Source: an uncultured Muribaculaceae bacterium (GTDB lineage Bacteria; Bacteroidota; Bacteroidia; Bacteroidales; Muribaculaceae). Taken from it: 64,000 bases of DNA. The notes under the pieces were generated by a model. That model was not told the DNA's origin. It did no database searches and saw only the letters and a list, made by a program, of their open reading frames with translations. Position 1 is the first letter of the stretch. Every line of letters starts with the position of its first letter. Made by a program: the position numbers and the translations under genes. The DNA is taken from contig CAJUIW010000004.1 in NCBI GenBank assembly GCA_910586895.1, forward strand, positions 1-64,000, given 5' to 3'. Below, piece by piece: positions 16,489-26,445 of this stretch.

Positions 16489-17640
16489 ATGATTCAGATT
16501 ACCCCCTCGGTACCTCTGACCACCGCCAAACCGCGCTACGAACTGCTTGATGGGCTGCGTGGCGTAGCGGCCCTGTTAGTAGTATGGTACCACGTGTTCG
16601 AGGCGTTTGCCACCAGTCCGATTGACCAGAATTTCAACCATGGTTATCTTGCCGTTGATTTCTTTTTTGCACTGTCGGGATTTGTCATAGGGTATGCCTA
16701 TGACGACCGCTGGCGCAAAGGGATGACTTCCGGAAAATTCATGCTGCGCCGCGTCATAAGGCTCCACCCTATGGTGATAGCAGGAGTTGTCCTTGGCCTG
16801 ATAGCATTCATAATCCAGGGGTGTGAGAAATGGGATGGCACCGCAGTCAGCACACATGCCGTCATCCTGTCGTTCATATTGGGACTGATTCTGATTCCGG
16901 CGCTCCCGGGTACACTGCCAGAAGTGCGCGGCAATGGCGAGATGTTTCCGCTCAACGGTCCGAGCTGGTCACTATTCTTTGAGTATATCGGCAGTATAGC
17001 CTACGCATTTATACTGCACCGCCTTTCTACCAAAGCCCTTAAAGTAGTGGTCATACTCACCGGGCTTGGTCTTGCGGCAGCAGCCACACTCAACATGTCA
17101 GGCACCTATCATATCGGAATGGGATGGACCGTAGGCGATTACGGATTCTTCAGCGGCCTGCTACGCATGTCTTTCTCCTTCAGTATGGGCCTTCTGATAT
17201 CACGTGTGTTCAAGCCGCGCAAAATTAGGGCGGCTTTCTGGATATGCTCCGCCATAATGATAGCCGTGATGTGTGTACCCTACGTAGGGGGAGAAACTAT
17301 GCCGGTACTCAACGGGGTGTACGATTCAGTGTGTGCCATCATTGTATTCCCGATAGTGCTGTACATAGGCGCCTGCGGCACTACTACTGACCGTGTGACA
17401 CGCAATATCTGTGAATTTTTCGGCAACATATCCTATCCCGTCTACATCATCCAGTATCCGCTGATGTATCTCTTCTATTCATGGATATGGAAGCATGGTT
17501 ACACATTTGCCCAGACGTGGCATGTGGCCGTAGGTATATTCCTTGGAGCCATAGCACTTGCGTGGATATTGCTAAAAGTCTATGATGAACCGGTGCGCCG
17601 CTATCTGACAAACCGCTTCGTCAAGAAATCAAATGGTTAA
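16489..17640 (+). CDS. Acyltransferase 3 family membrane protein
   Basis: A 383-residue integral membrane protein with about ten hydrophobic segments. The N-terminal RYELLDGLRGVAALLVVWYHVFE carries the catalytic-type His of the acyltransferase-3 fold. AVDFFFALSGFVIGYAYDDRW and the RLHPM motif follow, as in OafA/NodX-type enzymes. These transfer acetyl or similar groups to cell-surface glycans. No SGNH domain is fused. The substrate cannot be told from the sequence, and no glycan cluster surrounds it. The gene appears monocistronic. Confidence 0.88.
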   Translation: MIQITPSVPLTTAKPRYELLDGLRGVAALLVVWYHVFEAFATSPIDQNFNHGYLAVDFFFALSGFVIGYAYDDRWRKGMTSGKFMLRRVIRLHPMVIAGVVLGLIAFIIQGCEKWDGTAVSTHAVILSFILGLILIPALPGTLPEVRGNGEMFPLNGPSWSLFFEYIGSIAYAFILHRLSTKALKVVVILTGLGLAAAATLNMSGTYHIGMGWTVGDYGFFSGLLRMSFSFSMGLLISRVFKPRKIRAAFWICSAIMIAVMCVPYVGGETMPVLNGVYDSVCAIIVFPIVLYIGACGTTTDRVTRNICEFFGNISYPVYIIQYPLMYLFYSWIWKHGYTFAQTWHVAVGIFLGAIALAWILLKVYDEPVRRYLTNRFVKKSNG

Positions 17641-17647
17641 AGTGCGT

Positions 17648-17679
17648 TTTGTGAATATCGGTGTTTTTTCTTATCTTTG
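17648..17679 (+). promoter_or_regulatory. Promoter of efp
   Basis: TTTG at 17648-17651 and TATCTTTG at 17672-17679 are separated by 20 bp, a full Bacteroidetes promoter. The ATG of efp is 25 bp further on. Confidence 0.78.
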
Positions 17680-17703
17680 CCCGCAAATTACACTAAACAT
17701 TTT

Positions 17704-18270
17704 ATGATTAACGCTCAAGACATCAAGAACGGCACTTGCATCCGCATGGATGGCCGTCTGTATTTCTGTGTGGAATTCCTCCACGTTAAGCCCGGCAAAG
17801 GCAACACTTTCATGCGCACCAAGCTTAAGGACGTAGTTGACGGCCGCGTACTTGAACGCCGCTTCAACATCGGTGAAAAGCTCGAAGATGTACGTGTGGA
17901 ACGTCGCCCCTTCCAGTATCTCTATGCTGACGGAGGTGATGATATCTTCATGAACAACGAAACATTCGAACAGATTCCTATCAGCAAGGACCTCGTTACC
18001 GGCGCAGCCTTCATGAAGGAAGGTGACACCGTGGAAGTGGTAAGCGACGCTTCAACCGAAACAGTGCTTTATGCTGAAATGCCCATCAAGACCGTGCTCC
18101 GCGTGACATACACCGAACCCGGCATCAAAGGCGACACAGCTACCAACACCCTCAAGCCCGCTACTCTTGAAACAGGTGCTGAAATCCGCGTTCCCCTTTT
18201 CGTCAACGAAGGTGACATGCTTGAAATAGACACCCGCACAGGTTCTTACATCTCACGTACCAAAGCCTGA
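17704..18270 (+). CDS. efp: Elongation factor P
   Basis: A 188-residue, three-domain beta-barrel protein. It binds between the P and E sites of the ribosome and relieves stalling at polyproline. The domain I loop is VKPGKGNTF, with the modifiable position at Lys32. TALRV-like and GDMLEIDTRTGSYISR elements mark the C-terminal OB fold. I chose the ATG at 17704 (MINAQDIKNGT), because codons upstream cover the promoter. No modification gene (epmA/epmB, earP, ymfI) is adjacent. A hairpin follows the stop. Confidence 0.95.
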   Translation: MINAQDIKNGTCIRMDGRLYFCVEFLHVKPGKGNTFMRTKLKDVVDGRVLERRFNIGEKLEDVRVERRPFQYLYADGGDDIFMNNETFEQIPISKDLVTGAAFMKEGDTVEVVSDASTETVLYAEMPIKTVLRVTYTEPGIKGDTATNTLKPATLETGAEIRVPLFVNEGDMLEIDTRTGSYISRTKA

Positions 18271-18296
18271 TAGCATAGTTTAACAAACATATTGAC

Positions 18297-18345
18297 TCGG
18301 CCGGATATGAAAGAAACTCTTTTAGTCCGGCCGATGTTATTATTT
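18297..18345 (+). terminator. Probable terminator of efp
   Basis: CGGCCGGA (18298-18305) pairs perfectly with TCCGGCCG (18326-18333). The downstream tract is T-rich but interrupted, so termination may be partial and allow some read-through into the UDG-like gene. Confidence 0.6.
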
Positions 18346-18346
18346 C

Positions 18347-18940
18347 ATGGAACAGGATATCATAGAAACGCATCCCTGGCCTCCGTTTATCCCTGACGGA
18401 GCACGGATTCTGATTATGGGTACATTCCCTCCGGGTGCCCACCGCTGGAGCATGGATTTTTACTATCCTAACCGTACCAACGACTTCTGGTACATGATGG
18501 GACTGATATTTCATGATGACAAATATGCCCTGATTGACAAATCGACCGGATTGTTTGACCTGCAGGCCATAAAAGCGCTTCTCACGGAACATCATATCGC
18601 ACTCCATGACACAGCACGCCGGATCAGAAGGCTCAAAGGTAATGCATCCGATAAGTATCTTGACATAATAGAGCCTGTGCCACTCCGCGAACTCCTTTCC
18701 AAGATGCCTGACTGCTCCGCAATTGCCACTACTGGAGAGAAGGCCGCAGATGTCATAGCCGGAATAACAGATACTGAAACGCCTAAAATGGGAGAAATGA
18801 CCTGCGGATATTGCCCGGGCATAGACCGCCGGCTATCCATATTCCGCATGCCATCCACATCACGCGCCTACCCATTGGCTCTTGCAAAAAAGGCGGATTA
18901 CTATAAAGCAATGTTCCGCAAAACCGGTATCCTGTTATAA
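18347..18940 (+). CDS. Uracil-DNA glycosylase superfamily protein
   Basis: A 197-residue protein with the UDG fold. The N-terminal motif MGTFPPGAHRWSMDFYYPN corresponds to the water-activating motif 1 region of the TDG/Mug-like and uncharacterised UDG families. NDFWYMMG and the C-terminal FRMPSTSRAY match the DNA-intercalation motif 2 with a Ser-rich loop. It probably excises damaged or mismatched uracil or related bases, but the exact family is uncertain. The gene follows the efp terminator hairpin closely with no clear promoter of its own. Confidence 0.72.
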   Translation: MEQDIIETHPWPPFIPDGARILIMGTFPPGAHRWSMDFYYPNRTNDFWYMMGLIFHDDKYALIDKSTGLFDLQAIKALLTEHHIALHDTARRIRRLKGNASDKYLDIIEPVPLRELLSKMPDCSAIATTGEKAADVIAGITDTETPKMGEMTCGYCPGIDRRLSIFRMPSTSRAYPLALAKKADYYKAMFRKTGILL

Positions 18941-18948
18941 TTATTTCG

Positions 18949-18956
18949 TACCTTTG
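18949..18956 (+). promoter_or_regulatory. -7 box before the lipoprotein pair
   Basis: TACCTTTG lies 20 bp before the ATG at 18976. No clear -33 element is present. Confidence 0.5.
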
Positions 18957-18975
18957 CGCGCAAACATTCGTACAC

Positions 18976-20025
18976 ATGTCCCGCAAAGGATCAATCATAC
19001 TGATAACAGTCCTATTTCTCTCACTCTGTTCATGTTCCGAAGTCAATGACCCGGATAATGGTAACGCTGTGTACTACTGGCGCACAGCGCTTACCCTCAA
19101 CGAAAGCGAGCGACGATTCATAGCTGACCATGGACTAAATACGGTATATCTCCATCTGTTTGACATAGAGCGGGCGCCTGACGGAACTATCCGCCCTCTT
19201 TCAACACTGATTTTCAAGGATTCGCTCCCGGATGGTATTGAGATAGTACCTGTAGTGTTCATAACTCCAAACACGCTGTCGGACACTACCGGGACAGCTC
19301 AATTAGGCCACAGGATTGTGGAGCGCGTCACCTCAATGATGACCAAAAACGGTTATCCCGAGCCGAAACAGATACAGATTGACTTTGACTGGACACGCAG
19401 TAACCAGAAGATATACTTCTCACTGCTTGAGCAGGTGACCGACATCATGCACCGGCGCGGAGGACAGCTTTCGGTCACCATAAGGCTACATCAGCTCAAC
19501 ATGCCTGTTCCTCCGGCTGACAGCGGAGTTCTTATGATATACAATACAGGCAACTTCAATGATGTTGACGAGACAAACTCCATCCTGTCAGTGAAGTCAG
19601 TGACACCTTACATAAAATATCTGGCCGATTATAAACTTCCCTTAGGCTCGGCATTCCCTATCTACAGCTGGAATCCTGTATTCTCTGATAAGGAATTCAA
19701 GTGCATAGCCCGCAATCTGGACCTGTCGGATACCGCATCTTTCCGTCCTGTAGGCCATAACCGCTACCGCAACTTACGCTACCGGGCGCTACCGATGGCC
19801 GCGAATGCCGATAATTACAGCGGACGTCTTTTCCCCGGCGACATCATTCGTCATGAATATGTTGAGGCCGCCGTCATTGACTCCATAAAGGCGATGATTG
19901 GCCACATACGTCCCTCCGCACTCAACCACCGCATACTCTATCATCTTGATTCCATTAATATTTCACTCTATGACAACACATTTTTTGAAAGCTTCTATAA
20001 TAGCGGCACTGATACTGCTGAATAG
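18976..20025 (+). CDS. Lipoprotein of unknown function, DUF3142-like
   Basis: A 349-residue exported protein with a lipoprotein signal (lipobox CSC near residue 20). The pattern of short strands and helices, with IQIDFDWTRSNQKIYFSLLEQV in the middle, resembles the DUF3142/TIM-barrel type of glycoside-hydrolase-like proteins. No catalytic acid pair can be assigned with confidence. It appears cotranscribed with the following secreted protein, whose start lies 56 bases inside this gene. That arrangement suggests coupled expression and a shared envelope role. Confidence 0.6.
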   Translation: MSRKGSIILITVLFLSLCSCSEVNDPDNGNAVYYWRTALTLNESERRFIADHGLNTVYLHLFDIERAPDGTIRPLSTLIFKDSLPDGIEIVPVVFITPNTLSDTTGTAQLGHRIVERVTSMMTKNGYPEPKQIQIDFDWTRSNQKIYFSLLEQVTDIMHRRGGQLSVTIRLHQLNMPVPPADSGVLMIYNTGNFNDVDETNSILSVKSVTPYIKYLADYKLPLGSAFPIYSWNPVFSDKEFKCIARNLDLSDTASFRPVGHNRYRNLRYRALPMAANADNYSGRLFPGDIIRHEYVEAAVIDSIKAMIGHIRPSALNHRILYHLDSINISLYDNTFFESFYNSGTDTAE

Positions 20026-22126
20026 CATCGCTGCATACGGATGCGCCTATGAATACGTGCCCTACACATCTTGGAGCGCGTTCCACTTCATCGACATGCC
20101 GGAAACCAATCATGATGAACTTACCGAACTCAATAATAAAGAGACTCTCAGTTTCTGGGTCAAGTACACCAAAGGGGCGGTCACTGAAAAATCCATAAAG
20201 GACTTTTTCAAGAAAGTGACCTATGCCAATCTCAGATCCGGAAAGATAAACAATGCTTTCTACCGTTATCTGAAAACAAAATCAGATACCCGGGCTTTGA
20301 AATATATCACCGAATGCGTGCGCTTCAACGAAGCTCAAGCCACCTACTATGACCAACTGTGGGACTATGAAACGCCGGATACACGCGTCATCAAACAGTT
20401 GGCCTACTCTGTTGCCATTCCAGCCTCCGGAGCCTTGCGTGACAGATATATATTCCTGAAAATGCGATGCCTGCGTGCCGCCGGTGAATATCAGGACATA
20501 GTGGACATCTGGAATAAATACAGTAAGTCCATACCGGCATCACCGCTTAAGGAACGCATGGAAGGCTATTATGCGGGCGCACTCTACTTTCTGGGCAATT
20601 ACGCCGAGGCTATCACCATATTCCATCGCCTTGGCGATAATAACAGCGTCATATGGTGTCTGTCAAAAATCATCGGCTCTGACCAGATGATGCGCCTTTA
20701 TGAAACCGACCCAAATTCCATGGCTCTGAAGTACGCGCTTCAGGACTACATGAGCTATATCATCAAGCTCCATAACAAGATACTGCAGTATGACAGCAAC
20801 GACTGGTTTGACTCAGCTGCCGACCGCAAGGAATACACCGATGACCTCAACAGGGCCATCTCTGACCTGAAACGGATAGCATCAAAAGCAATTTCTGATA
20901 AAAGATGCACCGATCCCATGGTGTGGGCCACCGCCATTGCTTTCACCGACAATATTGCCGGCAACCGCGAGCAGGCTCTCAAATCCATAGCTGAAGCGGA
21001 AACTCTTAACGGCACACAGGCCATGAAGGAGAATCTGGAACGTGTAAAGCTCTGGATACTGATTCCCGAAATTGACAACGACCGATATGCCTCATCCGTA
21101 CTATACGGGCTCAGAAAAGCATATAGGGACGCAGGTTACATCAACACAGATCAATCAACTGACAAAACGGGCAATAAAGCCAGTTATCAGGATTTTGACT
21201 ATTTCACCTTCCTCCTTGTACCTACACTTCAGGACCATTTCCGCAAAACCGGACGTCAGGACCGCCTGATGATGCTTGACCACCGGTTAGCCCAACTCAA
21301 CTCAATGTGGAAAGGCATAGACTCATATAACGAAATCTATAATATGAGCCGGGAATACGATGTAGCAACCCTATGTAAAGTACTTGACATAGTACAGGCA
21401 GAGTCTGCCGATAATGACCTCGACCGATGGCTGACAGAGAATTATGACATCAACCTGCTCAACGACATGATCGGGACACGACTGCTACGCTCAGGCAAGC
21501 TTGACCAGGCACTCACATATCTTGAGAAAGTCCCGGCGCAGTGGTCGGCCAAGCAGAATTTCTACAAATACCTGGATTCGCGTACACCCTACGATGCCCT
21601 GCCGTTCCGACGTGCCAAATATCCTGACGAACCGGAAGCGGGCAACCATGCGCCACACAATTACAAAGCGGAATTCTGCCGCAAGGCTATCCAGCTAAGG
21701 GATAAAGCCACCGGCAATACAGCCACGGCATCGGACATATATGACTATGTCAACTTCCTGTATCAGGCCACACAGCGAGGCGGATTGTGGGCCATGGCGG
21801 ACTATATATGGTCATCCATGTATGAAACGGACGAGCTGTCAGCAGTAGCGCTGAGCATTGTAGACAAAGCTCTGACCGATACATCGCTCTCCAATCAGGA
21901 CCGGGCCAAACTGCTGTTTGCACGTGCATCTCTCCTGCCCGACGAATGGTACTGGGCATACTTCTGGAATGAAAAAAAGTATCATTACGAGTGGATGAAA
22001 CATGCTGAAAGCACTGCACAGCGCGACACTTACCGGCAGCTTGCCAATATCGGTATAGCTGGAGCGCCGGTAGAAATAACATCGTGCGACCTGTTCAGAT
22101 GCTATCTTGCAGGATATATACGATAA
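19970..22126 (+). CDS. Large secreted protein of unknown function
   Basis: A 718-residue protein from the ATG at 19970, which begins a good signal peptide (MTTHFLKASIIAALILLNSIAAYG). Codons further upstream lie in the preceding gene and do not improve it. The mature part is mostly alpha-helical, with repeated helix pairs such as YYAGALYFLGNYAEAITIFHRLGD. This resembles TPR or Sel1-like solenoids. No catalytic motif is evident. It overlaps the DUF3142-like lipoprotein gene by 56 bases. It may be a periplasmic scaffold partner for that lipoprotein, which is inference. Confidence 0.65.
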   Translation: MTTHFLKASIIAALILLNSIAAYGCAYEYVPYTSWSAFHFIDMPETNHDELTELNNKETLSFWVKYTKGAVTEKSIKDFFKKVTYANLRSGKINNAFYRYLKTKSDTRALKYITECVRFNEAQATYYDQLWDYETPDTRVIKQLAYSVAIPASGALRDRYIFLKMRCLRAAGEYQDIVDIWNKYSKSIPASPLKERMEGYYAGALYFLGNYAEAITIFHRLGDNNSVIWCLSKIIGSDQMMRLYETDPNSMALKYALQDYMSYIIKLHNKILQYDSNDWFDSAADRKEYTDDLNRAISDLKRIASKAISDKRCTDPMVWATAIAFTDNIAGNREQALKSIAEAETLNGTQAMKENLERVKLWILIPEIDNDRYASSVLYGLRKAYRDAGYINTDQSTDKTGNKASYQDFDYFTFLLVPTLQDHFRKTGRQDRLMMLDHRLAQLNSMWKGIDSYNEIYNMSREYDVATLCKVLDIVQAESADNDLDRWLTENYDINLLNDMIGTRLLRSGKLDQALTYLEKVPAQWSAKQNFYKYLDSRTPYDALPFRRAKYPDEPEAGNHAPHNYKAEFCRKAIQLRDKATGNTATASDIYDYVNFLYQATQRGGLWAMADYIWSSMYETDELSAVALSIVDKALTDTSLSNQDRAKLLFARASLLPDEWYWAYFWNEKKYHYEWMKHAESTAQRDTYRQLANIGIAGAPVEITSCDLFRCYLAGYIR

Positions 22127-22151
22127 AATTGGAAAACGCAGGAAATACGCT

Positions 22152-22159
22152 TAACTTTG
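22152..22159 (+). promoter_or_regulatory. -7 box before dedA-rpe
   Basis: TAACTTTG lies 19 bp before the ATG at 22179. It is a consensus -7 element, without a clear -33. Confidence 0.55.
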
Positions 22160-22178
22160 CACCCCAAAACAGTTACCT

Positions 22179-22856
22179 ATGATTGAATCAATGATTACCT
22201 CGGCCATTCTTTTTGATGCCGAAACCATTATAAACTACTTTCTCAGCGCCCCGGCCATGACAGTATATCTGCTGGTTCTCGGGCTTATGATCGTAGAGAG
22301 TTCATTCATCCCCTTCCCGTCGGAAGTCATAGTCCCGCCCGCGGCTTATCTGGCCTGTACATCCCATGAAGTGGACGTATGGATGATTCTTCTGCTGGCT
22401 ACAGCGGGAGCTATTATAGGCGCACTGATAAATTACTATCTCTCAGTGTGGATAGGCCGCCCTATAGTGTACCGTTTCGCCAACTCAAAGATAGGCCACG
22501 CATGTCTTATCAATCAGGAAAAGGTAGAGAACGCCGAACGCTATTTTGACAAACATGGCGCTATATCGACATTCATAGGACGTCTTATACCGGCTGTGCG
22601 TCAGTTGATTTCAATTCCTGCCGGTCTTGCCCGTATGAATATCGGCAAATTCGTGACCTTTACCGGACTCGGAGCTCTGGTATGGAACTCTATCCTTGCC
22701 GGACTCGGATACTGGCTTGGAACAATCGTGACACGTGACCAGCTTTTTGAACAGGTGGAACGCTACAACGATTACCTCACCTACGCCGGGCTGGCCCTCG
22801 GAGCCGTGTGTGTCCTCTTCATTCTGTACAACGCATTCAAACCCCATAAGAAATGA
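22179..22856 (+). CDS. DedA family membrane protein
   Basis: A 225-residue membrane protein. It has re-entrant and transmembrane helices typical of the DedA/VTT superfamily. ESSFIPFPSEVIVPPAAYLA gives the conserved E...FP.PSE motif. GRLIPAVRQLISIPAGLARM supplies the essential R...R.......G pattern. Members act as flippases for undecaprenyl phosphate or phosphatidylethanolamine in the inner membrane. It overlaps rpe by four bases (ATGA), so the two are co-transcribed although functionally unrelated. Confidence 0.9.
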   Translation: MIESMITSAILFDAETIINYFLSAPAMTVYLLVLGLMIVESSFIPFPSEVIVPPAAYLACTSHEVDVWMILLLATAGAIIGALINYYLSVWIGRPIVYRFANSKIGHACLINQEKVENAERYFDKHGAISTFIGRLIPAVRQLISIPAGLARMNIGKFVTFTGLGALVWNSILAGLGYWLGTIVTRDQLFEQVERYNDYLTYAGLALGAVCVLFILYNAFKPHKK

Positions 22857-23506
22857 CTTACGTATCCCCCTCACTTCTGTCAGCTGACTTTGCAAATCTG
22901 CAGCGCGATGTAGAGATGCTCAATGAATCGGAAGCTGACTACATGCACATTGACGTTATGGACGGTGTGTTCGTTCCTAACATATCATTCGGCTTTCCGG
23001 TAATGAAAGCCATAGCCAAGTATGCACAGAAGCCTCTGGATGTTCATCTTATGATAGTTGATCCTCAGCGATATGTGAGTCAGGTGCGCGATTGCGGCGC
23101 TGCTATAATGAATGTCCATCAGGAAGCCTGCACGCATCTTGACCGCACCATCCAGCAGATCAAGCAAGCCGGCATGAAAGCCGCCGTAACCCTGAACCCG
23201 GCCACACCGGTGTGCATGCTTGAGGATGTCATACATGAACTTGACATGGTACTCCTTATGTCCGTCAACCCCGGATTCGCAGCACAGAGTTTCATTGAAG
23301 GTACTGTAGCTAAACTGCACAGACTCCGCGCTCTTATAGAACAGTCCGGGTCAAAGGCCGTGATAGAGGTTGACGGCGGAATCAATGCTCAGACAGCGCC
23401 CCGCGTTGTTGAGGCCGGAGCCGACATACTGGTGGCCGGAAGCTATGTATTCTCAGCTCAGAATCCCAAGGAGGTGATATCATCATTAAAGAGTTTACAA
23501 AAGTAA
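22853..23506 (+). CDS. rpe: Ribulose-phosphate 3-epimerase
   Basis: A 217-residue TIM-barrel enzyme. It interconverts ribulose-5-phosphate and xylulose-5-phosphate in the pentose phosphate pathway. The active-site motifs are present: SLLSADFANL, HIDVMDGVFVPNISFG, DVHLMI, SVNPGFAAQSF and the final VDGGI. The metal-binding His and Asp residues all lie in these segments. Start and stop are clear. It is translationally coupled to dedA through a four-base overlap. Confidence 0.95.
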   Translation: MTYVSPSLLSADFANLQRDVEMLNESEADYMHIDVMDGVFVPNISFGFPVMKAIAKYAQKPLDVHLMIVDPQRYVSQVRDCGAAIMNVHQEACTHLDRTIQQIKQAGMKAAVTLNPATPVCMLEDVIHELDMVLLMSVNPGFAAQSFIEGTVAKLHRLRALIEQSGSKAVIEVDGGINAQTAPRVVEAGADILVAGSYVFSAQNPKEVISSLKSLQK

Positions 23507-23537
23507 ACTCACACGTTGCTGTGCACGTTTTTTTTGC

Positions 23538-23545
23538 TAACTTTG
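23538..23545 (+). promoter_or_regulatory. -7 box before ftsK
   Basis: TAACTTTG lies 34 bp before the ftsK ATG. No strong -33 element is seen. Confidence 0.5.
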
Positions 23546-23579
23546 CAGCTACCCAAAAAGAACAAGCACAGCACACAAT

Positions 23580-26411
23580 ATGTCATATCCCGATAACAAT
23601 GACCGGTTGGACTCTTTCGAGATGTCAACATCATCCCGTAGCTTCACAACCAACACCTCCGAACCCTCTGTAGCATCACGCCGCCGGATCCGGCGTCCAC
23701 AGAATCCGGTCAATACATCACTGGCCGCTTCGCCGGCTGCCAATCCGCGTCTACGCCGCAATCAGCCGCAGACACCTGAAATCACCAAGCGTGATGACGA
23801 GCCTGTATATGACGACGTTACTGACGATGTAATTGAAGACACCTTCGGACCGCAGCAAGCTTTCATAGAGCCTGACGAGGAAGAGGAATTTGCCGGGGAG
23901 GCACCTGAGCCTAAGCAGAAACGGGCCAAAAGCCGCACATCTGAGGCCCGTAAAGTTCAGTCACAACCCAAGGAGCCACGTGAGCTACCCTTTGCAGCAT
24001 TTTTTGCCGACGGACGGTTATCAATATTCTTCGGCATCCTGATATTGATTGTGGCGGCATACATGCTTATCACATCAATTTCCTATCTGTCAAGCGGAGC
24101 CGCTGATCAGAATCTTGTAGAAAACAACACTCTTTCGGAGCTTTCTGAAAGGGCTGATGCCGTGTCCAACACCGGCGGCCCGTTTGGAGCCATGCTCTCC
24201 TACATGCTTATATCACGGTGGTTAGGATTAGGCAGTTTTGTAGTGATATTCTATCTTATCATCCTATCCATATCGCTCCTGCGCCTGCACAAATGCCATT
24301 TCTGGAGCCTTACACTCAAATCACTATTCACAGCTATTGCTGCATCGATACTGATTGGTGGTGCCACCTACTCCACAGCAAGTCCCACATTCTGGGGCGG
24401 TGAACATGGCTATTTCGTGAATCACTTCATGCTCACCAATACCGGTATATGGGGCGATTTAGCGCTGAACATCATGTTGCTGGCCACGGTAGCTCTTATA
24501 TTCTTTGACACACTGAAGAAACTCTTCACCATCATATACGAGTATATACAGCAGTATAAGTCGACACTCGAGCGCCACCGTTCAGCCTCCCGTGCCATGA
24601 ATCATTACGAAGAGGATGAATACTCTGACGATGACATGGACGAACAGCCTGTGGCCACAGCCACACAGCAGAACAGCAAGACAAAACCCAGTTTTGCCAA
24701 TGTCCTGAAAATAATAAAGCGGGCAGAGGAAGCTGAGGTTTCCGAACAAGAGCAGGAACCGATAGAACCGGCAAAACCGGAAACAGCACCTGCTGATGTA
24801 GTTCCTGCTGCTGAAGAGAAAAGCGCGGACAGCGCTCCTGAAGCATCGGCAACAGAGGCTGAGATGGAGATTAATGTAGCTGACATCGATAAGGCTGATA
24901 AGATAGCCACCGATTCCTATGACCCTACAGCCGAGCTAAGCCGCTATCGTCTGCCCTCCATTGATCTGCTGAAGATCGTGGCACAGCGCAGCCACAGCAT
25001 TGACCAGGAGGAACAGGAGATGAACAAGGAGCGTATCACACGCACTTTGAACAGCTACGGAATAGAGATATCACGTATCACAGCCACCGTAGGCCCTACC
25101 ATCACCCTCTATGAAATCATACCGGCCGAAGGTATCCGTATAGCCAAAATCAAGCGCCTTGGCGATGATATGGCCATGAGTCTGTCAGCCCTCGGCATAC
25201 GAATAATAGCACCTATGCCCGGAAAAGGTACCATAGGTATGGAAGTGCCAAACCGCGAAAAGCAGGTGGTTTCGATCCGCGACATCCTGTCATCCAAAGC
25301 TTATCAGGAGTCAAAAGCCGACCTGCCGATGGCCTTAGGCTCGACTATTGACAACCAGGTGTTCATCGAGGATCTCTGCAAGATGCCCCATCTTCTTGTA
25401 GCCGGAGCCACAGGCATGGGTAAGTCCGTAGGTCTTAACACCATCATAGCATCGCTGCTGTATAAAAAGCATCCTGCCGAGCTAAAATTTGTGCTTATTG
25501 ACCCGAAAGAGGTGGAATTCAGCCTTTACAACTGTCTTGAACGCCACTTCCTTGCAAAGCTGCCGGATGAAGAGGATGCCATCATCACCGAGCCATCAAA
25601 AGTTGTGGCAACCCTCAACTCCCTCTGCGTGGAGATGGATAACCGATACAAAATACTAAAGAACGCCGGTGTCCGTGACATCAAGAGCTACAATGCCAAA
25701 TTTGTAAGCCGCCATCTGAATCCTGAGAAGGGGCATCGCTTCCTCCCCTACATTGTAGTGATTGTGGATGAGTTCGCCGACCTTATCATGACAGCCGGTA
25801 AAGAAGTGGAACAACCTATAGCCCGTATAGCTCAGAAAGCCCGAGCCGTAGGCATACACCTGATTCTGGCCACACAGCGTCCATCGGTCAATGTCATAAC
25901 AGGTATAATCAAAGCCAACTTCCCCGGACGTATAGCCTTCCGCGTGATGCAGACGGTTGACTCACGAACCATCCTTGACCGTCCGGGCGCCGAACAGCTG
26001 ATAGGCCGCGGCGACATGCTCTTCTCCACCGGAGGAATCATCAACCGCGTGCAGTGCGCCCTTATCGAAACTGAAGAGGTAGAGCGCGTGTGCGAATACA
26101 TATCCGAGCAGATCGGCTACTCCACAGCCTACGAACTGCCGGAATATATCCCCGCGACAGAAGGACGCTCGGGCGGAGGCTCCTCATCGGGCGAGCGCGA
26201 CCCGCTGTTTGAGGAAGCCGGACGGTTCATAATCTCTTCAGGCATAGGCTCCACCACATCGATCCAGCGACATTTCAATGTCGGGTACCCACGTGCAGGA
26301 AAGCTTATGGACCAGCTACAGGATGCCGGAGTGGTAGGCCCATCACAGGGCGGAAAGCCCCGCAATGTGCTGATGGATATGGCCACATTTGAACAGTCGC
26401 TGACAATGTAA
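23580..26411 (+). CDS. ftsK: FtsK/SpoIIIE-type DNA translocase
   Basis: A 943-residue cell-division motor that pumps chromosome ends through the septum and activates dimer resolution. An N-terminal disordered, charged segment (about 1-140) precedes four hydrophobic spans (about 145-310). An acidic linker follows (about 340-440). The RecA-like motor has Walker A VAGATGMGKS near 607-616 and Walker B VIVDEFADL near 728-736. The C-terminal gamma winged helix (about 870-943, EAGRFIISSGIGSTTSIQRH) reads polar chromosome sequences. It is the first gene of ftsK-lolA-trxB, with a 34-base gap to lolA. Confidence 0.94.
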   Translation: MSYPDNNDRLDSFEMSTSSRSFTTNTSEPSVASRRRIRRPQNPVNTSLAASPAANPRLRRNQPQTPEITKRDDEPVYDDVTDDVIEDTFGPQQAFIEPDEEEEFAGEAPEPKQKRAKSRTSEARKVQSQPKEPRELPFAAFFADGRLSIFFGILILIVAAYMLITSISYLSSGAADQNLVENNTLSELSERADAVSNTGGPFGAMLSYMLISRWLGLGSFVVIFYLIILSISLLRLHKCHFWSLTLKSLFTAIAASILIGGATYSTASPTFWGGEHGYFVNHFMLTNTGIWGDLALNIMLLATVALIFFDTLKKLFTIIYEYIQQYKSTLERHRSASRAMNHYEEDEYSDDDMDEQPVATATQQNSKTKPSFANVLKIIKRAEEAEVSEQEQEPIEPAKPETAPADVVPAAEEKSADSAPEASATEAEMEINVADIDKADKIATDSYDPTAELSRYRLPSIDLLKIVAQRSHSIDQEEQEMNKERITRTLNSYGIEISRITATVGPTITLYEIIPAEGIRIAKIKRLGDDMAMSLSALGIRIIAPMPGKGTIGMEVPNREKQVVSIRDILSSKAYQESKADLPMALGSTIDNQVFIEDLCKMPHLLVAGATGMGKSVGLNTIIASLLYKKHPAELKFVLIDPKEVEFSLYNCLERHFLAKLPDEEDAIITEPSKVVATLNSLCVEMDNRYKILKNAGVRDIKSYNAKFVSRHLNPEKGHRFLPYIVVIVDEFADLIMTAGKEVEQPIARIAQKARAVGIHLILATQRPSVNVITGIIKANFPGRIAFRVMQTVDSRTILDRPGAEQLIGRGDMLFSTGGIINRVQCALIETEEVERVCEYISEQIGYSTAYELPEYIPATEGRSGGGSSSGERDPLFEEAGRFIISSGIGSTTSIQRHFNVGYPRAGKLMDQLQDAGVVGPSQGGKPRNVLMDMATFEQSLTM

Positions 26412-26445
26412 ACAACCAATTGCAGCGGAAAAACGTTATACTGAC

